Shown here in pieces: positions 27,377 through 35,507 of a stretch of DNA of 64,000 bases. The stretch covers positions 1-64,000 of the forward strand of contig NZ_ABEA03000120.1 of assembly GCF_000171235.2 (NCBI RefSeq), given 5' to 3'. The position numbers and the translations under genes are program-made. The notes under the pieces were generated by a model. The model searched no databases and was not told the DNA's origin. It saw only the letters and a program-made list of their open reading frames with translations. The stretch's first letter is position 1. Each line of letters begins with the position of its first letter. This DNA comes from Geminisphaera colitermitum TAV2. GTDB taxonomy: Bacteria > Verrucomicrobiota > Verrucomicrobiia > Opitutales > Opitutaceae.

Positions 27377-27390
27377 CCCCCCCCCCCCCC
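27377..27390. repeat. Poly-C tract (14 C) in the araD leader
   Basis: The run ends 6 bases before the araD ATG, where a ribosome binding site would normally be. No Shine-Dalgarno-like purine block is present between REP hairpin and start. Confidence 0.9.
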
Positions 27391-27396
27391 GCTGCC

Positions 27397-28107
27397 ATGT
27401 TTACTGAACTCAAACGCGAAGCTTACGAAGCCAATCTCGCTCTGCCGCGCCACGGACTCATCAATCTCACCTTTGGAAATGCCAGCGCCATCGACCGCGC
27501 GCGCGGCGTGTTTGCCATAAAACCCAGCGGTGTGGATTACGTGACGCTCAAACCCGACGACATGGTTCTCGTTGATATCCTCGACGGCAACCTTGTCGAA
27601 CCGGCGACCCACAAACTTCGTCCCTCGTCCGATACGCCGACGCATCGCCGACTCTTCCTCGCCTTTCCCGAAATCGGCGGAGTCGTGCACACGCATTCGT
27701 CGCACGCCACGGCATTTGCACAAGCGGGACGCGAGATTCCGATTTTGGGCACCACCCATGCCGACTACTTTTGGGGCAATATCCCGGTGACGCGCAAACT
27801 GACCGAAGCCGAAATTTCCGGTGGAGCTTACGAATGGGAAACCGGCAACGTCATCGTGGAGCGTTTCGCCGGGGTGGACGCACTTTCGCCGCTCGATTAC
27901 CCGGCGGTTCTGGTGAACCGCCACGCTCCCTTTACGTGGGGACCGACGGTTGCCAAGGCCATTGAAGTGGCCGTGGCGCTTGAATGCATCGCGCACATGG
28001 CGTTGATGAGCCTGCAACTCGATCCGCACGCGTCGACCCTTGAACCCGAACTCCTCAACAAACACTTCAAACGCAAACACGGCCCCGGCGCCTACTATGG
28101 CCAGTAG
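27397..28107 (+). CDS. araD: L-ribulose-5-phosphate 4-epimerase
   Basis: This class II aldolase-fold enzyme gives D-xylulose 5-phosphate, completing the arabinose route with araB and araA. Substrate and metal blocks are visible: 'LINLTFGNASAIDR', 'AIKPSGVDY', 'SSDTPTHRRLF', 'VHTHSSHATAFAQAG' (zinc His pair) and 'GTTHADYFWG'. The length of 236 residues is normal. It is separated from araA by a REP hairpin plus a C14 run that replaces the ribosome binding region, so its level may be set separately from the two upstream genes. Confidence 0.96.
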   Translation: MFTELKREAYEANLALPRHGLINLTFGNASAIDRARGVFAIKPSGVDYVTLKPDDMVLVDILDGNLVEPATHKLRPSSDTPTHRRLFLAFPEIGGVVHTHSSHATAFAQAGREIPILGTTHADYFWGNIPVTRKLTEAEISGGAYEWETGNVIVERFAGVDALSPLDYPAVLVNRHAPFTWGPTVAKAIEVAVALECIAHMALMSLQLDPHASTLEPELLNKHFKRKHGPGAYYGQ

Positions 28108-28140
28108 CATGTTAACCGTAGTTCGGAGATTTTGCGGAAA

Positions 28141-28174
28141 ATAAAACACCCACACCGTTGAAAGTGTGGGTGTT
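28141..28174 (-). terminator. Rho-independent terminator beside the prophage junction
   Basis: Perfect 11-base stem (AACACCCACAC / GTGTGGGTGTT) with an 8-base loop. Read on the minus strand it is followed by TTTTATTTT, so it best serves leftward transcription from the tRNA remnant immediately to its right. It also lies 34 bases after the araD stop and may work in both directions. Confidence 0.8.
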
Positions 28175-28184
28175 ATTGGAAAAG

Positions 28185-28200
28185 TGGTGGACCCTAGCGG
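28185..28200 (-). other. Putative prophage attachment site: tRNA 3'-end remnant
   Basis: Read on the minus strand this is CCGCTAGGGTCCACCA: an acceptor-stem 3' half ending in CCA, followed at once by a terminator, as expected for the end of a tRNA gene. No T-arm or remaining tRNA can be read to the right, where phage genes begin. The simplest model is att-core duplication, with the intact tRNA at the other prophage end outside the window. Confidence 0.55.
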
Positions 28201-28253
28201 AGACTGGTCTGTCAGTCGCGGTCGGTTCCCGCTTGCCGTTTGCTTGCTGAGAA

Positions 28254-28484
28254 TCAGAGTTTCTTTGGAGGGTGCGCGGCCATGTGCAGCTTGATCGCAA
28301 TGACCTCGGCCTCGACGGCGGTTAGTCGGGTGCGAATCTCCTCCAACTCGATGGCGTGTTGCTTGCCATAGGTTGATTCGACCGCCATGTCCCGCACGAG
28401 CCGATGGACATTGTAAACGGTCCAGCATGACAGGGGCAGGATGATGCCGTTAACGAGGAGTAGGATGGTTTCGGTCTGGCTCAT
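28254..28484 (-). CDS. Small membrane protein with coiled coil (phage lysis region)
   Basis: 76 residues: an N-terminal hydrophobic helix (ETILLLVNGIILPLSCWTVYNV) then a charged helix (ELEEIRTRLTAVEAEVIAIKLHM). The layout resembles small phage holin-associated or inner-membrane lysis proteins, but no family is recognised. Start MSQTET overlaps the stop of the upstream lipoprotein gene by 4 bases. It is the last gene of the leftward late operon before the attachment site. Confidence 0.6.
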   Translation of the reverse strand: MSQTETILLLVNGIILPLSCWTVYNVHRLVRDMAVESTYGKQHAIELEEIRTRLTAVEAEVIAIKLHMAAHPPKKL

Positions 28485-28684
28485 TGGCGTTCGAGTTCGT
28501 ATTCGAGGTCGGCGATTGTATTCAAGGCATCGAGACACCACGCAGGAGCGGCGTCACGGGCGGCAGTCCAGTCGTCGCGGGCGCGGAGGCGGGCTCCGTT
28601 GTCGCGCTCCACGACGGACACGCAGCCGGAGAGGCTAATTGCCAGAAGGAGGAGGAGGAGGCTTGTCGCCGTAAACAGCTTCAT
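28481..28684 (-). CDS. Small lipoprotein, possible outer-membrane spanin (Rz1-like)
   Basis: 67 residues with a lipoprotein signal (LLLLLLAISLSGC, lipobox LSGC) and a short mature part. It overlaps the upstream small membrane-protein gene by 50 bases in another frame. This is the arrangement seen for two-component spanins, which fuse inner and outer membranes at lysis. The mature sequence is too short to confirm. Confidence 0.6.
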   Translation of the reverse strand: MKLFTATSLLLLLLAISLSGCVSVVERDNGARLRARDDWTAARDAAPAWCLDALNTIADLEYELERQ

Positions 28685-28820
28685 GGTTGGCGTCTTTCTT
28701 GGCGTCCCTGCGCTTTGCGGCCTGCGCGGATTTCCATGCGTCGCAAAGCTGATCGACCAGCCTTGAGAGGGCCGGGATGGCTTGCAGCAGTGCGACGATG
28801 GCGGCGAGGACTTTGAGCAT
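28635..28820 (-). CDS. Small membrane-anchored phage protein, possible inner spanin/holin
   Basis: 61 residues: one N-terminal hydrophobic segment (VLAAIVALLQAIPAL), a basic helix (SAQAAKRRDAKKDAN) and a proline-rich tail. Overlap with the lipoprotein gene suggests a lysis pair. There is no recognisable family. Confidence 0.55.
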   Translation of the reverse strand: MLKVLAAIVALLQAIPALSRLVDQLCDAWKSAQAAKRRDAKKDANHEAVYGDKPPPPPSGN

Positions 28821-28823
28821 GGG

Positions 28824-29075
28824 TCAGGAGTGTGCCAGTTCGGTCAGCAGGTCTTCTGCGCGAAGGACATGACGCCTCAGCACCGGATCGGAATCGTGCC
28901 CGGTGGTAACTCTGGACACATCGCGCACGAAGGCACGCAGCTTGCCGTTCTCGGTTTGGAGCTTGTTCACCAGTTCGCCGAGGCGCAGAGCGTTTTCGCG
29001 CAGGGAGGCGCAGTAGTTTTCGAGTTCCTTGCGCGGGAATTGTTCAAGTTGTTTCAGTTCGGTTTCGGCGCTCAT
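28824..29075 (-). CDS. Hypothetical phage protein, helical
   Basis: 83 residues, soluble and strongly helical, with a heptad-like ELENYCASLRENALRLGELVNKLQTENGKLRAFV. It lies in the lysis-gene cluster, 3 bases upstream of the next gene. No family recognised. Confidence 0.6.
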   Translation of the reverse strand: MSAETELKQLEQFPRKELENYCASLRENALRLGELVNKLQTENGKLRAFVRDVSRVTTGHDSDPVLRRHVLRAEDLLTELAHS

Positions 29076-29108
29076 GATTTTGGATTTGTTAGGATGAAGT
29101 TTGGACTC

Positions 29109-29168
29109 ACGCAGGGCGCGGGGAGCGCGAAGGGGAATGACCCCCCCGTGTCTTTGCGCCCCGCGTGA
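29109..29168. repeat. Inverted repeat between small late genes
   Basis: CTCACGCAGGGCGC and GCGCCCCGCGTGAG form imperfect arms around a GC-rich loop, in the only intergenic gap of this cluster. No T-run follows, so termination is doubtful; RNA processing or attenuation is possible. Confidence 0.6.
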
Positions 29169-29173
29169 GGTGA

Positions 29174-29410
29174 TTACTTGGCCTTATACTTGGCGATCAG
29201 TTCGGCGACGTAATCGCCCCAAGAGAAAATCCACGCGACGGCCTTGTAGGCTTTCGATGAATACACGCGGTCGATAGCCGCATCATCCGAGGTGGAGGGC
29301 GACTGTTTCACGAACGCAGAGATGGCGGTGGCAAGCGCGTTGAACGCGACGCAGGCCGCTCCGTAGTAGCCAGCATAGGTGGCAAGTTTGGCAATGAGTT
29401 CAGGGCTCAT
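29174..29410 (-). CDS. Putative holin-like small protein
   Basis: 78 residues with an N-terminal hydrophobic segment (LATYAGYYGAACVAFNALATAISAF) and an amphipathic C-terminal half (AYKAVAWIFSWGDYVAELIAKYKAK). Size, hydrophobicity and location among late lysis-type genes suggest a holin, without a family match. Confidence 0.45.
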   Translation of the reverse strand: MSPELIAKLATYAGYYGAACVAFNALATAISAFVKQSPSTSDDAAIDRVYSSKAYKAVAWIFSWGDYVAELIAKYKAK

Positions 29411-29441
29411 GATGTTGTGATGTATTTGGTTTTCCGTTACG

Positions 29442-29960
29442 TTATGCCGCTAGGCGGCGGTAAAAGGTGATCCAGTCTGCCTCTGTCGTGAGAGGACTGG
29501 TGGAGAGTTGACGCCAGAGCACCCACGCGGGGGTGCCGTGCGCGTAGGAGGGTAACGCAGTGATGTTGGCAGCACGCGCGATGCGCAGCCATGATTCAAG
29601 CGACTTGAGCGGATCGGCCAGCACGGGCGGAGTCAGAACGACAAGCCCGAACGACGTAATCGCCTGCTCGCGACGCAGTGCGTTGGTTAACGCAATGCGC
29701 AGGGTGTCGAATTGCAACGACGTGAGGCCGGGAGGGATTGGCAAGTCTTGCAATGCCGGAGCGATTGCCGGGCCGATTGCGGGCGGCAGCACGTAGTCAG
29801 CCGGAGGCGTCCATTCTTTTTCCGCCTCCCCGATTTCCATTTGCAGAAAATCCTCCGGTTCGCCAGTCTCGTCAGCGATAACGCGGGCGACGTTGACGCC
29901 GGTGATCACGACGGCCCCGAAGCACAGTCCCCAGAGGAAAGATGTAAGTTTCTCGTTCAT
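29442..29960 (-). CDS. Hypothetical phage protein with N-terminal membrane segment
   Basis: About 172 residues from MNEKLTSFLWGLCFGAVVITGV, which is a membrane anchor or signal. The remainder is Pro/Leu-rich with no motif recognised. The longer ORF upstream runs through a GC-rich hairpin and is not likely translated. Confidence 0.55.
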   Translation of the reverse strand: MNEKLTSFLWGLCFGAVVITGVNVARVIADETGEPEDFLQMEIGEAEKEWTPPADYVLPPAIGPAIAPALQDLPIPPGLTSLQFDTLRIALTNALRREQAITSFGLVVLTPPVLADPLKSLESWLRIARAANITALPSYAHGTPAWVLWRQLSTSPLTTEADWITFYRRLAA

Positions 29961-29989
29961 GATGCGTGAGTGTATTGGGTTTGTCGTTG

Positions 29990-30013
29990 CGGGCGGGAGA
30001 ATCCTCCCGCCCG
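29990..30013. repeat. GC-rich hairpin (CGGGCGGGAG / CTCCCGCCCG)
   Basis: Perfect 10-base stem, 4-base loop, between two leftward late genes. It lacks a T-run; it could slow RNA polymerase or protect an RNA end. Confidence 0.7.
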
Positions 30014-30036
30014 TAATCGTTGTTTGTGAGGCGTCC

Positions 30037-30852
30037 TTACTTGCTCCCGCCGTTGATTTGCTCGCGCCAGTAAGCGGCAATTTTGCGAAGGGCTTCGCCC
30101 CGATCTGTTACGCTCTGCGGCGTCGGCTTGTCCGCGTAAGCCGTGATGATGCCGGAGTGCTCATCCTCGGCGAGTTTGAGCGCGCTGGTGCGATTCGTGA
30201 AATACAGGGCGTTGATCTTCTTATCAAACCATGCGTTGTAACCCTTCGTGACGAGCCCTTGGCGGGCGGATTTCTCATAGAGTCCAATGAGCACGTCGTT
30301 GCCTAAGCCGAGGTCTCGAATGCGAGTGGCAACGGCGGAAACGATGGCGCTGCTGCCAGTGCCGGGCAGGTCTCGGATTTCAGCTTCGCTGGCGTATTTC
30401 CCATAGTAGAAATAGGCTTGGCTCCCTTTGCTGAGAGTGAGCAGACGGGCGGCGAGCGCCTTATCGTCGGCGTCTTGTGCGAACACCTTGGCAAGCTCGC
30501 CGTCCACGGTGTTTTTATTGAGCAAGTGTCGCTTAATCAGAGTGGCGGCGGCACCGGCATTGTTGGCGCTGATTTCGTCAATGTGGTCATTGATGAGTGC
30601 GGCAACGACGTCTGCGGTCGCGGCATTGTGTTCAGCGAGGGAAGCTTTGCGTTGAAGACTCAGTGCTTTGACGGCTGCTGTGTCCTTTGCGATTTTCGCC
30701 AAGGCTAGCTTGCCATCCCAATCCTTGGTAATGGCAGCGACGGTCTGATTGAGTGCGACCGCCTGCGCAGTCGGGCTTTGTTCAGCCGGAGCGGCGGCGA
30801 AAAGGCCCACGCCAAAGGCGAGAGCCGCGATGAGGAGGATGTATTTCTTCAT
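30037..30852 (-). CDS. Hypothetical exported phage protein
   Basis: 271 residues with a clear signal peptide (YILLIAALAFGVGLFAAAPA). The remainder is an all-helical Ala/Lys-rich body with 'GKYASEAEIRDLP' and 'YNAWFDKKINALYF'. No lysozyme or peptidase motif is visible. It lies between the putative fibre and lysis genes. A signal on a late phage gene suggests action in the periplasm or membrane (for example a lysis or host-surface role) rather than in the virion. Confidence 0.6.
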   Translation of the reverse strand: MKKYILLIAALAFGVGLFAAAPAEQSPTAQAVALNQTVAAITKDWDGKLALAKIAKDTAAVKALSLQRKASLAEHNAATADVVAALINDHIDEISANNAGAAATLIKRHLLNKNTVDGELAKVFAQDADDKALAARLLTLSKGSQAYFYYGKYASEAEIRDLPGTGSSAIVSAVATRIRDLGLGNDVLIGLYEKSARQGLVTKGYNAWFDKKINALYFTNRTSALKLAEDEHSGIITAYADKPTPQSVTDRGEALRKIAAYWREQINGGSK

Positions 30853-30904
30853 GGTGTTTTGATGTTTGGTGTTTGGCCCGACGTATCGGGAAAGTGGTTA
30901 CGAA

Positions 30905-31771
30905 TCAGTAGGAGGGAATGGCCGTCACCCATGTGACGACAGGCTCGCGCCAAAGCGTGTGCCCCGCGCTGTCCTGTTCGTGCGCGGAGTAGGTCATGAG
31001 GTTATAGGTCCACGACAGGTTTGTAGCCGTGGGCTTGATCGTGGCTGTGACCGGGATGTAAAACGTAATGCTGCCCACGCGCCCGCTGGCATCGATCTGG
31101 TTGCCGATGCCGCCGCTATCGGTGAGAGGCAGGTTGCGAATCTTGCGCGTGTCCCCGCCCGCAAGCGCGCCGGTGCAAGTGTAATAAATTTTCGTGCCGG
31201 TCGGGATGATCTGCCCGGTGACGGAACTGCCTGCGAGGTCCGGCGTGTGGATGTAGATCACCAGCGTGCCGGATGCGTAGTTGTCGATGGCGAGTTTGAG
31301 TTCGGCGTCGGTCCAACTTTCGCCAAGCTGGATCGTGATCTTGGCATACGCGGCGGCGGCGGGGACGTCGATTATGCTCGCGAGCGGACCGAACTTGTTC
31401 GGGAGGGTCCACTGTCCATTATCGGAGGGTAGCGATGACGGCGCGCGCAAAAACCCCGCGTTGCTGGATGTGCTGGACGTGAGTCTGATCCCGAGCGGCA
31501 GGGACGTGCTTGCCGGAACCATCGTCACGCCCGGCAAATTCGCCCAGCCCTGCACGGCGGTGTCAGCCTTCGCGCCTTGCTCGGTGGTGGCGAGGCCGTT
31601 GACCGTCGCGCCGGGCTCCACGGTCAGCGTCGCGCCGGATTTGACAGCGAGTGTGCTGCCGCTCGGCACCTGCCCCTGACCATCGAGCCGGGCATCAGGA
31701 ACCGGGAACGCGGCGTGCGCGGCAACCGCAATCAGGAAAGTAGTGAAAAACAAAATACGTTTCATGGTCAT
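30905..31771 (-). CDS. Putative tail fibre / receptor-binding protein with signal-like N terminus
   Basis: 288 residues. After a hydrophobic N terminus (ILFFTTFLIAVAAHA) come short repeated beta rungs, GSTLAVKSGATLTVEPGATVNG, typical of trimeric fibre shafts. A beta-rich C-terminal half follows. Its start overlaps the preceding stop by one base (TAATG), downstream of the tail-tip gene, which is the fibre position in lambda-like operons. The signal peptide is odd for a virion protein. An extracellular adhesin is an alternative. Confidence 0.55.
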   Translation of the reverse strand: MTMKRILFFTTFLIAVAAHAAFPVPDARLDGQGQVPSGSTLAVKSGATLTVEPGATVNGLATTEQGAKADTAVQGWANLPGVTMVPASTSLPLGIRLTSSTSSNAGFLRAPSSLPSDNGQWTLPNKFGPLASIIDVPAAAAYAKITIQLGESWTDAELKLAIDNYASGTLVIYIHTPDLAGSSVTGQIIPTGTKIYYTCTGALAGGDTRKIRNLPLTDSGGIGNQIDASGRVGSITFYIPVTATIKPTATNLSWTYNLMTYSAHEQDSAGHTLWREPVVTWVTAIPSY

Positions 31772-32619
31772 TACGAAGCGAGCAAGGCGTTGTAGTGGAG
31801 GAAATATCCCGCTGCCGGTGCGGGGCCGGTGAGCTTGACCGTGAATCCGGCATTGGTGCGCGAAACGATGTCATGCACGAGGAAGTCGCCGCCCTCCGGG
31901 CGTTCGATGTCTAGCGAGATGGCGGGCTTTTGTCCGGCTGGATAGGTCGGCTGGAAGACAATGTTGACCGTGCCAACCCCGGCCTCAATCGCCACGACGC
32001 CAGAGCGCGTCCGCCCATCAAAAACGGCGGTTGCCGCATTGGCTGCATTGCCTGCCGCGTCAACGGCATCTGCGGCGGCTTGTTCGGCGGTGTCTTTGGC
32101 TTCTTCCGCCGCCGCCTTCGCTGCCTGCGCCTGCGCAACGAGCGATTGCATGATCTCAAGGTCTTCGGCCGGCGGAGCCTCGTCGCCGCGCAAAATGTCA
32201 TTCGACACGTCAGCGATAAGCGTCCCCGACTTGGCAAATGGGCCTTCGTCCTTTCGCCAGATGAATTCTCCCATCAGCGAAACGGAGGCGATTTCGTCGT
32301 CTGAAAACAGGCCATTGTTCAGGGGGTCTGTGTTGAGGCTGAGATTACCAACGAAGGCGTGGCCTCCCGCCGCCCCCTGATACTCCCATGCGTCCATCAG
32401 TGCGACAGGTCCGCCGCCAAAATGACCGTTGGCCTTGAAACCGAATTTGATTTGCGGAGCCTCCGCCGTCACGTCGTCGGGCAGGAACGGTTGCAGGCTG
32501 TCGTCTAGGAACGTCAGGCGAATCAGCGCGAGTTCACGACGTTTAAACGCGATGGCCGGGGACGCCTCGCCTCTCGGCCCGACAACCGCCCGTGTGGAGT
32601 GCTTAATGAAAATGTCCAT
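31771..32619 (-). CDS. Putative tail-associated structural protein
   Basis: About 282 residues from MDIFIKHSTRAVV. The N-terminal beta domain is followed by an alanine coiled coil (LVAQAQAAKAAAEEAKDTAEQAAADAVDAAGNAANAA) and a small beta C-terminal domain. This is a layout common for proteins that link tail tip and fibre. It sits directly after the tail-tip (J-like) gene. No family can be named. Confidence 0.55.
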   Translation of the reverse strand: MDIFIKHSTRAVVGPRGEASPAIAFKRRELALIRLTFLDDSLQPFLPDDVTAEAPQIKFGFKANGHFGGGPVALMDAWEYQGAAGGHAFVGNLSLNTDPLNNGLFSDDEIASVSLMGEFIWRKDEGPFAKSGTLIADVSNDILRGDEAPPAEDLEIMQSLVAQAQAAKAAAEEAKDTAEQAAADAVDAAGNAANAATAVFDGRTRSGVVAIEAGVGTVNIVFQPTYPAGQKPAISLDIERPEGGDFLVHDIVSRTNAGFTVKLTGPAPAAGYFLHYNALLAS

Positions 32620-32678
32620 GTGCCTTGAGTGCTTTCTGACCAAGGCGCTATTTCCACCGGACACACACGCACCTACGC

Positions 32679-35075
32679 TTAGGCGACGAGCGGATAACTA
32701 AGATTAAACTCAAGCGTGGTGTTCCCCCGTATCCGCGATGCGGGCCATTGGCCAATTTGGCTGTTGGTAGTAACATACTCGATAAGACCCAACAGCGTCC
32801 CAATACCTTGCCCCGCTGAGGCGCCAAAACGGATGTGCATCGGGGTATGTCCGAGGTCATCAATATCAGCGGCACGGAGGTAAGCGGTCATGTGGACTCT
32901 GTTGAGGTCCCCGTAATCTGCCGTGCTCGGGTGATACTGAGCGGGGATGAGGCTGGAAAGGTTGAGTGAGACCGTCCCATTCAAATAACTGCTATTTACG
33001 CTAGATACCTGAACCCGCACATCAATCCAGACCCAGCCTCCGCGCACGATGTAGCGTCCGCCGCCGCTGCCAGCGGCTACCCTGTTACCCGTGTAAAAAA
33101 TGTCGTTATTGGCCGGGTCGAAGCTGAAAACTTCCTGCAAGATCGGGTCGGGGTCAGGCACCTCCTCTGCCGTCACCACAACCACCCCGCTCTGCATGAC
33201 CGTTTCTCCGCCGCCATCAACCACGGCGCGCACTTCGACGCGGTAGCGCCCCTCAGACATCGGAACGGCTGTCGTGTTGATGGCGTAGTTGTTCTTCGTC
33301 GCGCCGGAGCACACCGCGACCGATAATGTTTGCTCGCCCTCTGGCGCGTCTCCCGCGCCAAGCGTAACCCACGCGACCGACACGCCCGCAAGGTCGCCAT
33401 CCGCCGCCACTACGGAGCCGGTGACGGGAAAGGACACACCAGCGGTTGCAGTAACCGGCAGGGGATTGATCGTAATCACGGGCGGCGTATCCGGGTCGCC
33501 TGCGGGCGGATCGCCATTGGGCGCTGGATCGACCGTCGTTTCCTCGCCGTTGTTCCAGTCCCAAACGCTTGCCGCCGTCTCGCGCAATTCGAGGTCAATG
33601 CCGAGTGTTGGTCCCGACGAGCCTTCGCCGTTCTTGCCGCCACCCAAGGCGGTCAGGTCGGCATCACTCACAACGAATTTCCAACTCATCACCTCGAACA
33701 GTTTCCCGTTCCAGCCGTAGCGCGGCATGTCCAGCGCAACCACATCGCCAGCCCGCACACGCATTCCCTGCAACTTCAGAGGCAGGCGCACCGTGATGTC
33801 CTGACGGCTCCGTTCCAGTTCGATCTTCGCCAGCCGTTGAGCCGTGGCCGGTGCCGTGGTGAAGGCATACTCCACGTCCCGCCAGATGCGTTCGTTGTTG
33901 TCCTGAGCGTAATACGTCGCGTTCTTGATCGGCGGAAAGTCGGAGGGTTGCCATTTCCCCTCTGGCGAAATGTAAGTGCCTTTCACGGCGTTGCAGGTTT
34001 CGCGCAGGCTGTCCCCCGGCTGAAAATTCACCTCTCCGCGCAGATCGGAAAACCCGAACGTGGCGGAAGGCTCTTGGTGCGCCCCTGCACGCAGCCGCCA
34101 AAGCCCGCCTGAGTAAATTGCCGCCCCCGCCATGCTCTTCAGCATGGATTCGAGCACATCACCCGGAGCGTCGCTTGTGTAAATCACACCGTTGCAGGTG
34201 TAGCGCCGCTCCGTCCGCCCGTTCTTCAGTGCCACAACCTCGTCGCAGATGTTCGCTGCCCGGATGGTGGCGGCGTCGTCAAGCTCGGCAGACGAACAGC
34301 CAAGTCCATAGGCGGAATCGCTCATATAGTCGCGGATGCAGAGTGCGGCGTTGCTGCTGAAAGCCGTCGTGCTGGTGCGCGGGTCGTAAACCTTTTTCCC
34401 CTCAACCAAAACCGAAACGTTTGGCTGTGCTCGAAACTTGTCCGTGTTGTATTTGATTCTTACATACACGTAGGCGACGCCGCGCAGCCGGTGGTTCGCC
34501 GTCCATTTGCCCGGCAGTTCGTTCATCAGCGTCGCGCACGCCGTCTGATTGGGCGAACCGGTGAAAAACTCCGCGTGAACCACGCCCACATAGCTGGGCA
34601 CCTTCGCGCCGCCGTCATCGTAAATCGAAGTCGGCGCGATGCCCCGACGCTCCATTTCCTTCGTGTCCATCCAGTGCAACGCCTGATTTGGAGCGCCGCC
34701 GCTGGTTGGTGCCACGGCATTTCCGTTGGCATCCAGAGGCACGCGGGTGTCGTCCAGCCAGAGGCCCTTGATCGCATTCACCTCATGCCCGGCGACGGCG
34801 ACAACCATGTTCAAATAGGTGTTTTTTTTCCCGCTCCCGGACATGTAGATGATGATGCCGCCAACGCGCTGCGTGCCGTAGATCACACGCCGCGCCGCAG
34901 CTGGCTCGCGGGTTGTCAGTGTCGCGCCCTCCAACTTCCGCGCGGCCTTTTCCATCTTCCGCTGCTGAATGCGCGAATAGACCATGCTGCCGACCATGAC
35001 AGCGAAAGCCACGATGTTACCTACCGTGATTGTCATTCCTGCGATAACGAAAACGGGGGCTGCTAAAAATGGCAT
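32679..35075 (-). CDS. Phage tail tip attachment protein (lambda gpJ-like)
   Basis: 798 residues. The N-terminal part has hydrophobic MTITVGNIVAFAVMVGSMVYSRIQQ, then 'PAAARRVIYGTQRVGGIIIYMSGSGKKNTYLNMVVAVAGHEVNAI', the conserved opening of central tail-tip hub proteins. The central hub domain 'PGDVLESMLKSMAGAAIYSGGLWRLRAGAH' matches the phage tail protein family that includes gpJ. A Pro/Asp linker and Ig-like domain lead to a C-terminal beta domain that probably faces the receptor. Order after an NlpC-like protein and an L-like protein is exactly that of siphophage tail tips. Confidence 0.85.
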   Translation of the reverse strand: MPFLAAPVFVIAGMTITVGNIVAFAVMVGSMVYSRIQQRKMEKAARKLEGATLTTREPAAARRVIYGTQRVGGIIIYMSGSGKKNTYLNMVVAVAGHEVNAIKGLWLDDTRVPLDANGNAVAPTSGGAPNQALHWMDTKEMERRGIAPTSIYDDGGAKVPSYVGVVHAEFFTGSPNQTACATLMNELPGKWTANHRLRGVAYVYVRIKYNTDKFRAQPNVSVLVEGKKVYDPRTSTTAFSSNAALCIRDYMSDSAYGLGCSSAELDDAATIRAANICDEVVALKNGRTERRYTCNGVIYTSDAPGDVLESMLKSMAGAAIYSGGLWRLRAGAHQEPSATFGFSDLRGEVNFQPGDSLRETCNAVKGTYISPEGKWQPSDFPPIKNATYYAQDNNERIWRDVEYAFTTAPATAQRLAKIELERSRQDITVRLPLKLQGMRVRAGDVVALDMPRYGWNGKLFEVMSWKFVVSDADLTALGGGKNGEGSSGPTLGIDLELRETAASVWDWNNGEETTVDPAPNGDPPAGDPDTPPVITINPLPVTATAGVSFPVTGSVVAADGDLAGVSVAWVTLGAGDAPEGEQTLSVAVCSGATKNNYAINTTAVPMSEGRYRVEVRAVVDGGGETVMQSGVVVVTAEEVPDPDPILQEVFSFDPANNDIFYTGNRVAAGSGGGRYIVRGGWVWIDVRVQVSSVNSSYLNGTVSLNLSSLIPAQYHPSTADYGDLNRVHMTAYLRAADIDDLGHTPMHIRFGASAGQGIGTLLGLIEYVTTNSQIGQWPASRIRGNTTLEFNLSYPLVA

Positions 35076-35078
35076 CTC

Positions 35079-35507
35079 TCACACCCTCCATGCTTTTGAA
35101 ATTTGCGATTCAGGCACATGCGCGATGCCCTGCCTCAGCAGGCACGCCACGCCGGAGCCATCAACGACGCCGAGCATTTGCCGTTCGTATTCACCGGCTA
35201 CGACAACGCACACGTCTCCACGCTGCGCCATCAACGGCGGCACCTCCGCGCATCCCAGCGCCGTCAGGCGGTCGGATACAGCCACCTCAAAGCCGCCAAG
35301 CTCGCGAATGGTCTGCTTGGCCGTCTGGCGCGTTGTCCATCCCGGCAATCCGGCCAGCACATCCGCGTAGCCAAGGCACTCCAGCCAGCCAGCCGCGAAA
35401 TGCACGCAGTCATGAATGCCCCACCGAAACCCCTTGCCGCTGGCTTCAGCCAGGTATTCGTGAAGGCGCTTGGGCCAGTCGTCAGGTCTGATGCGTTCGT
35501 TTGTCAT
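35079..35507 (-). CDS. Tail-tip NlpC/P60-like peptidase-fold protein (lambda gpK-like position)
   Basis: 142 residues from MTNERIRPDDWP. 'RWGIHDCVHFAAGWLECLGYAD' has the Cys of NlpC/P60-like phage proteins (DUF6950-type), which may cut peptidoglycan during DNA entry. The start overlaps the previous stop by 4 bases. The longer ORF runs back over the L-like gene and is rejected. Confidence 0.7.
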   Translation of the reverse strand: MTNERIRPDDWPKRLHEYLAEASGKGFRWGIHDCVHFAAGWLECLGYADVLAGLPGWTTRQTAKQTIRELGGFEVAVSDRLTALGCAEVPPLMAQRGDVCVVVAGEYERQMLGVVDGSGVACLLRQGIAHVPESQISKAWRV

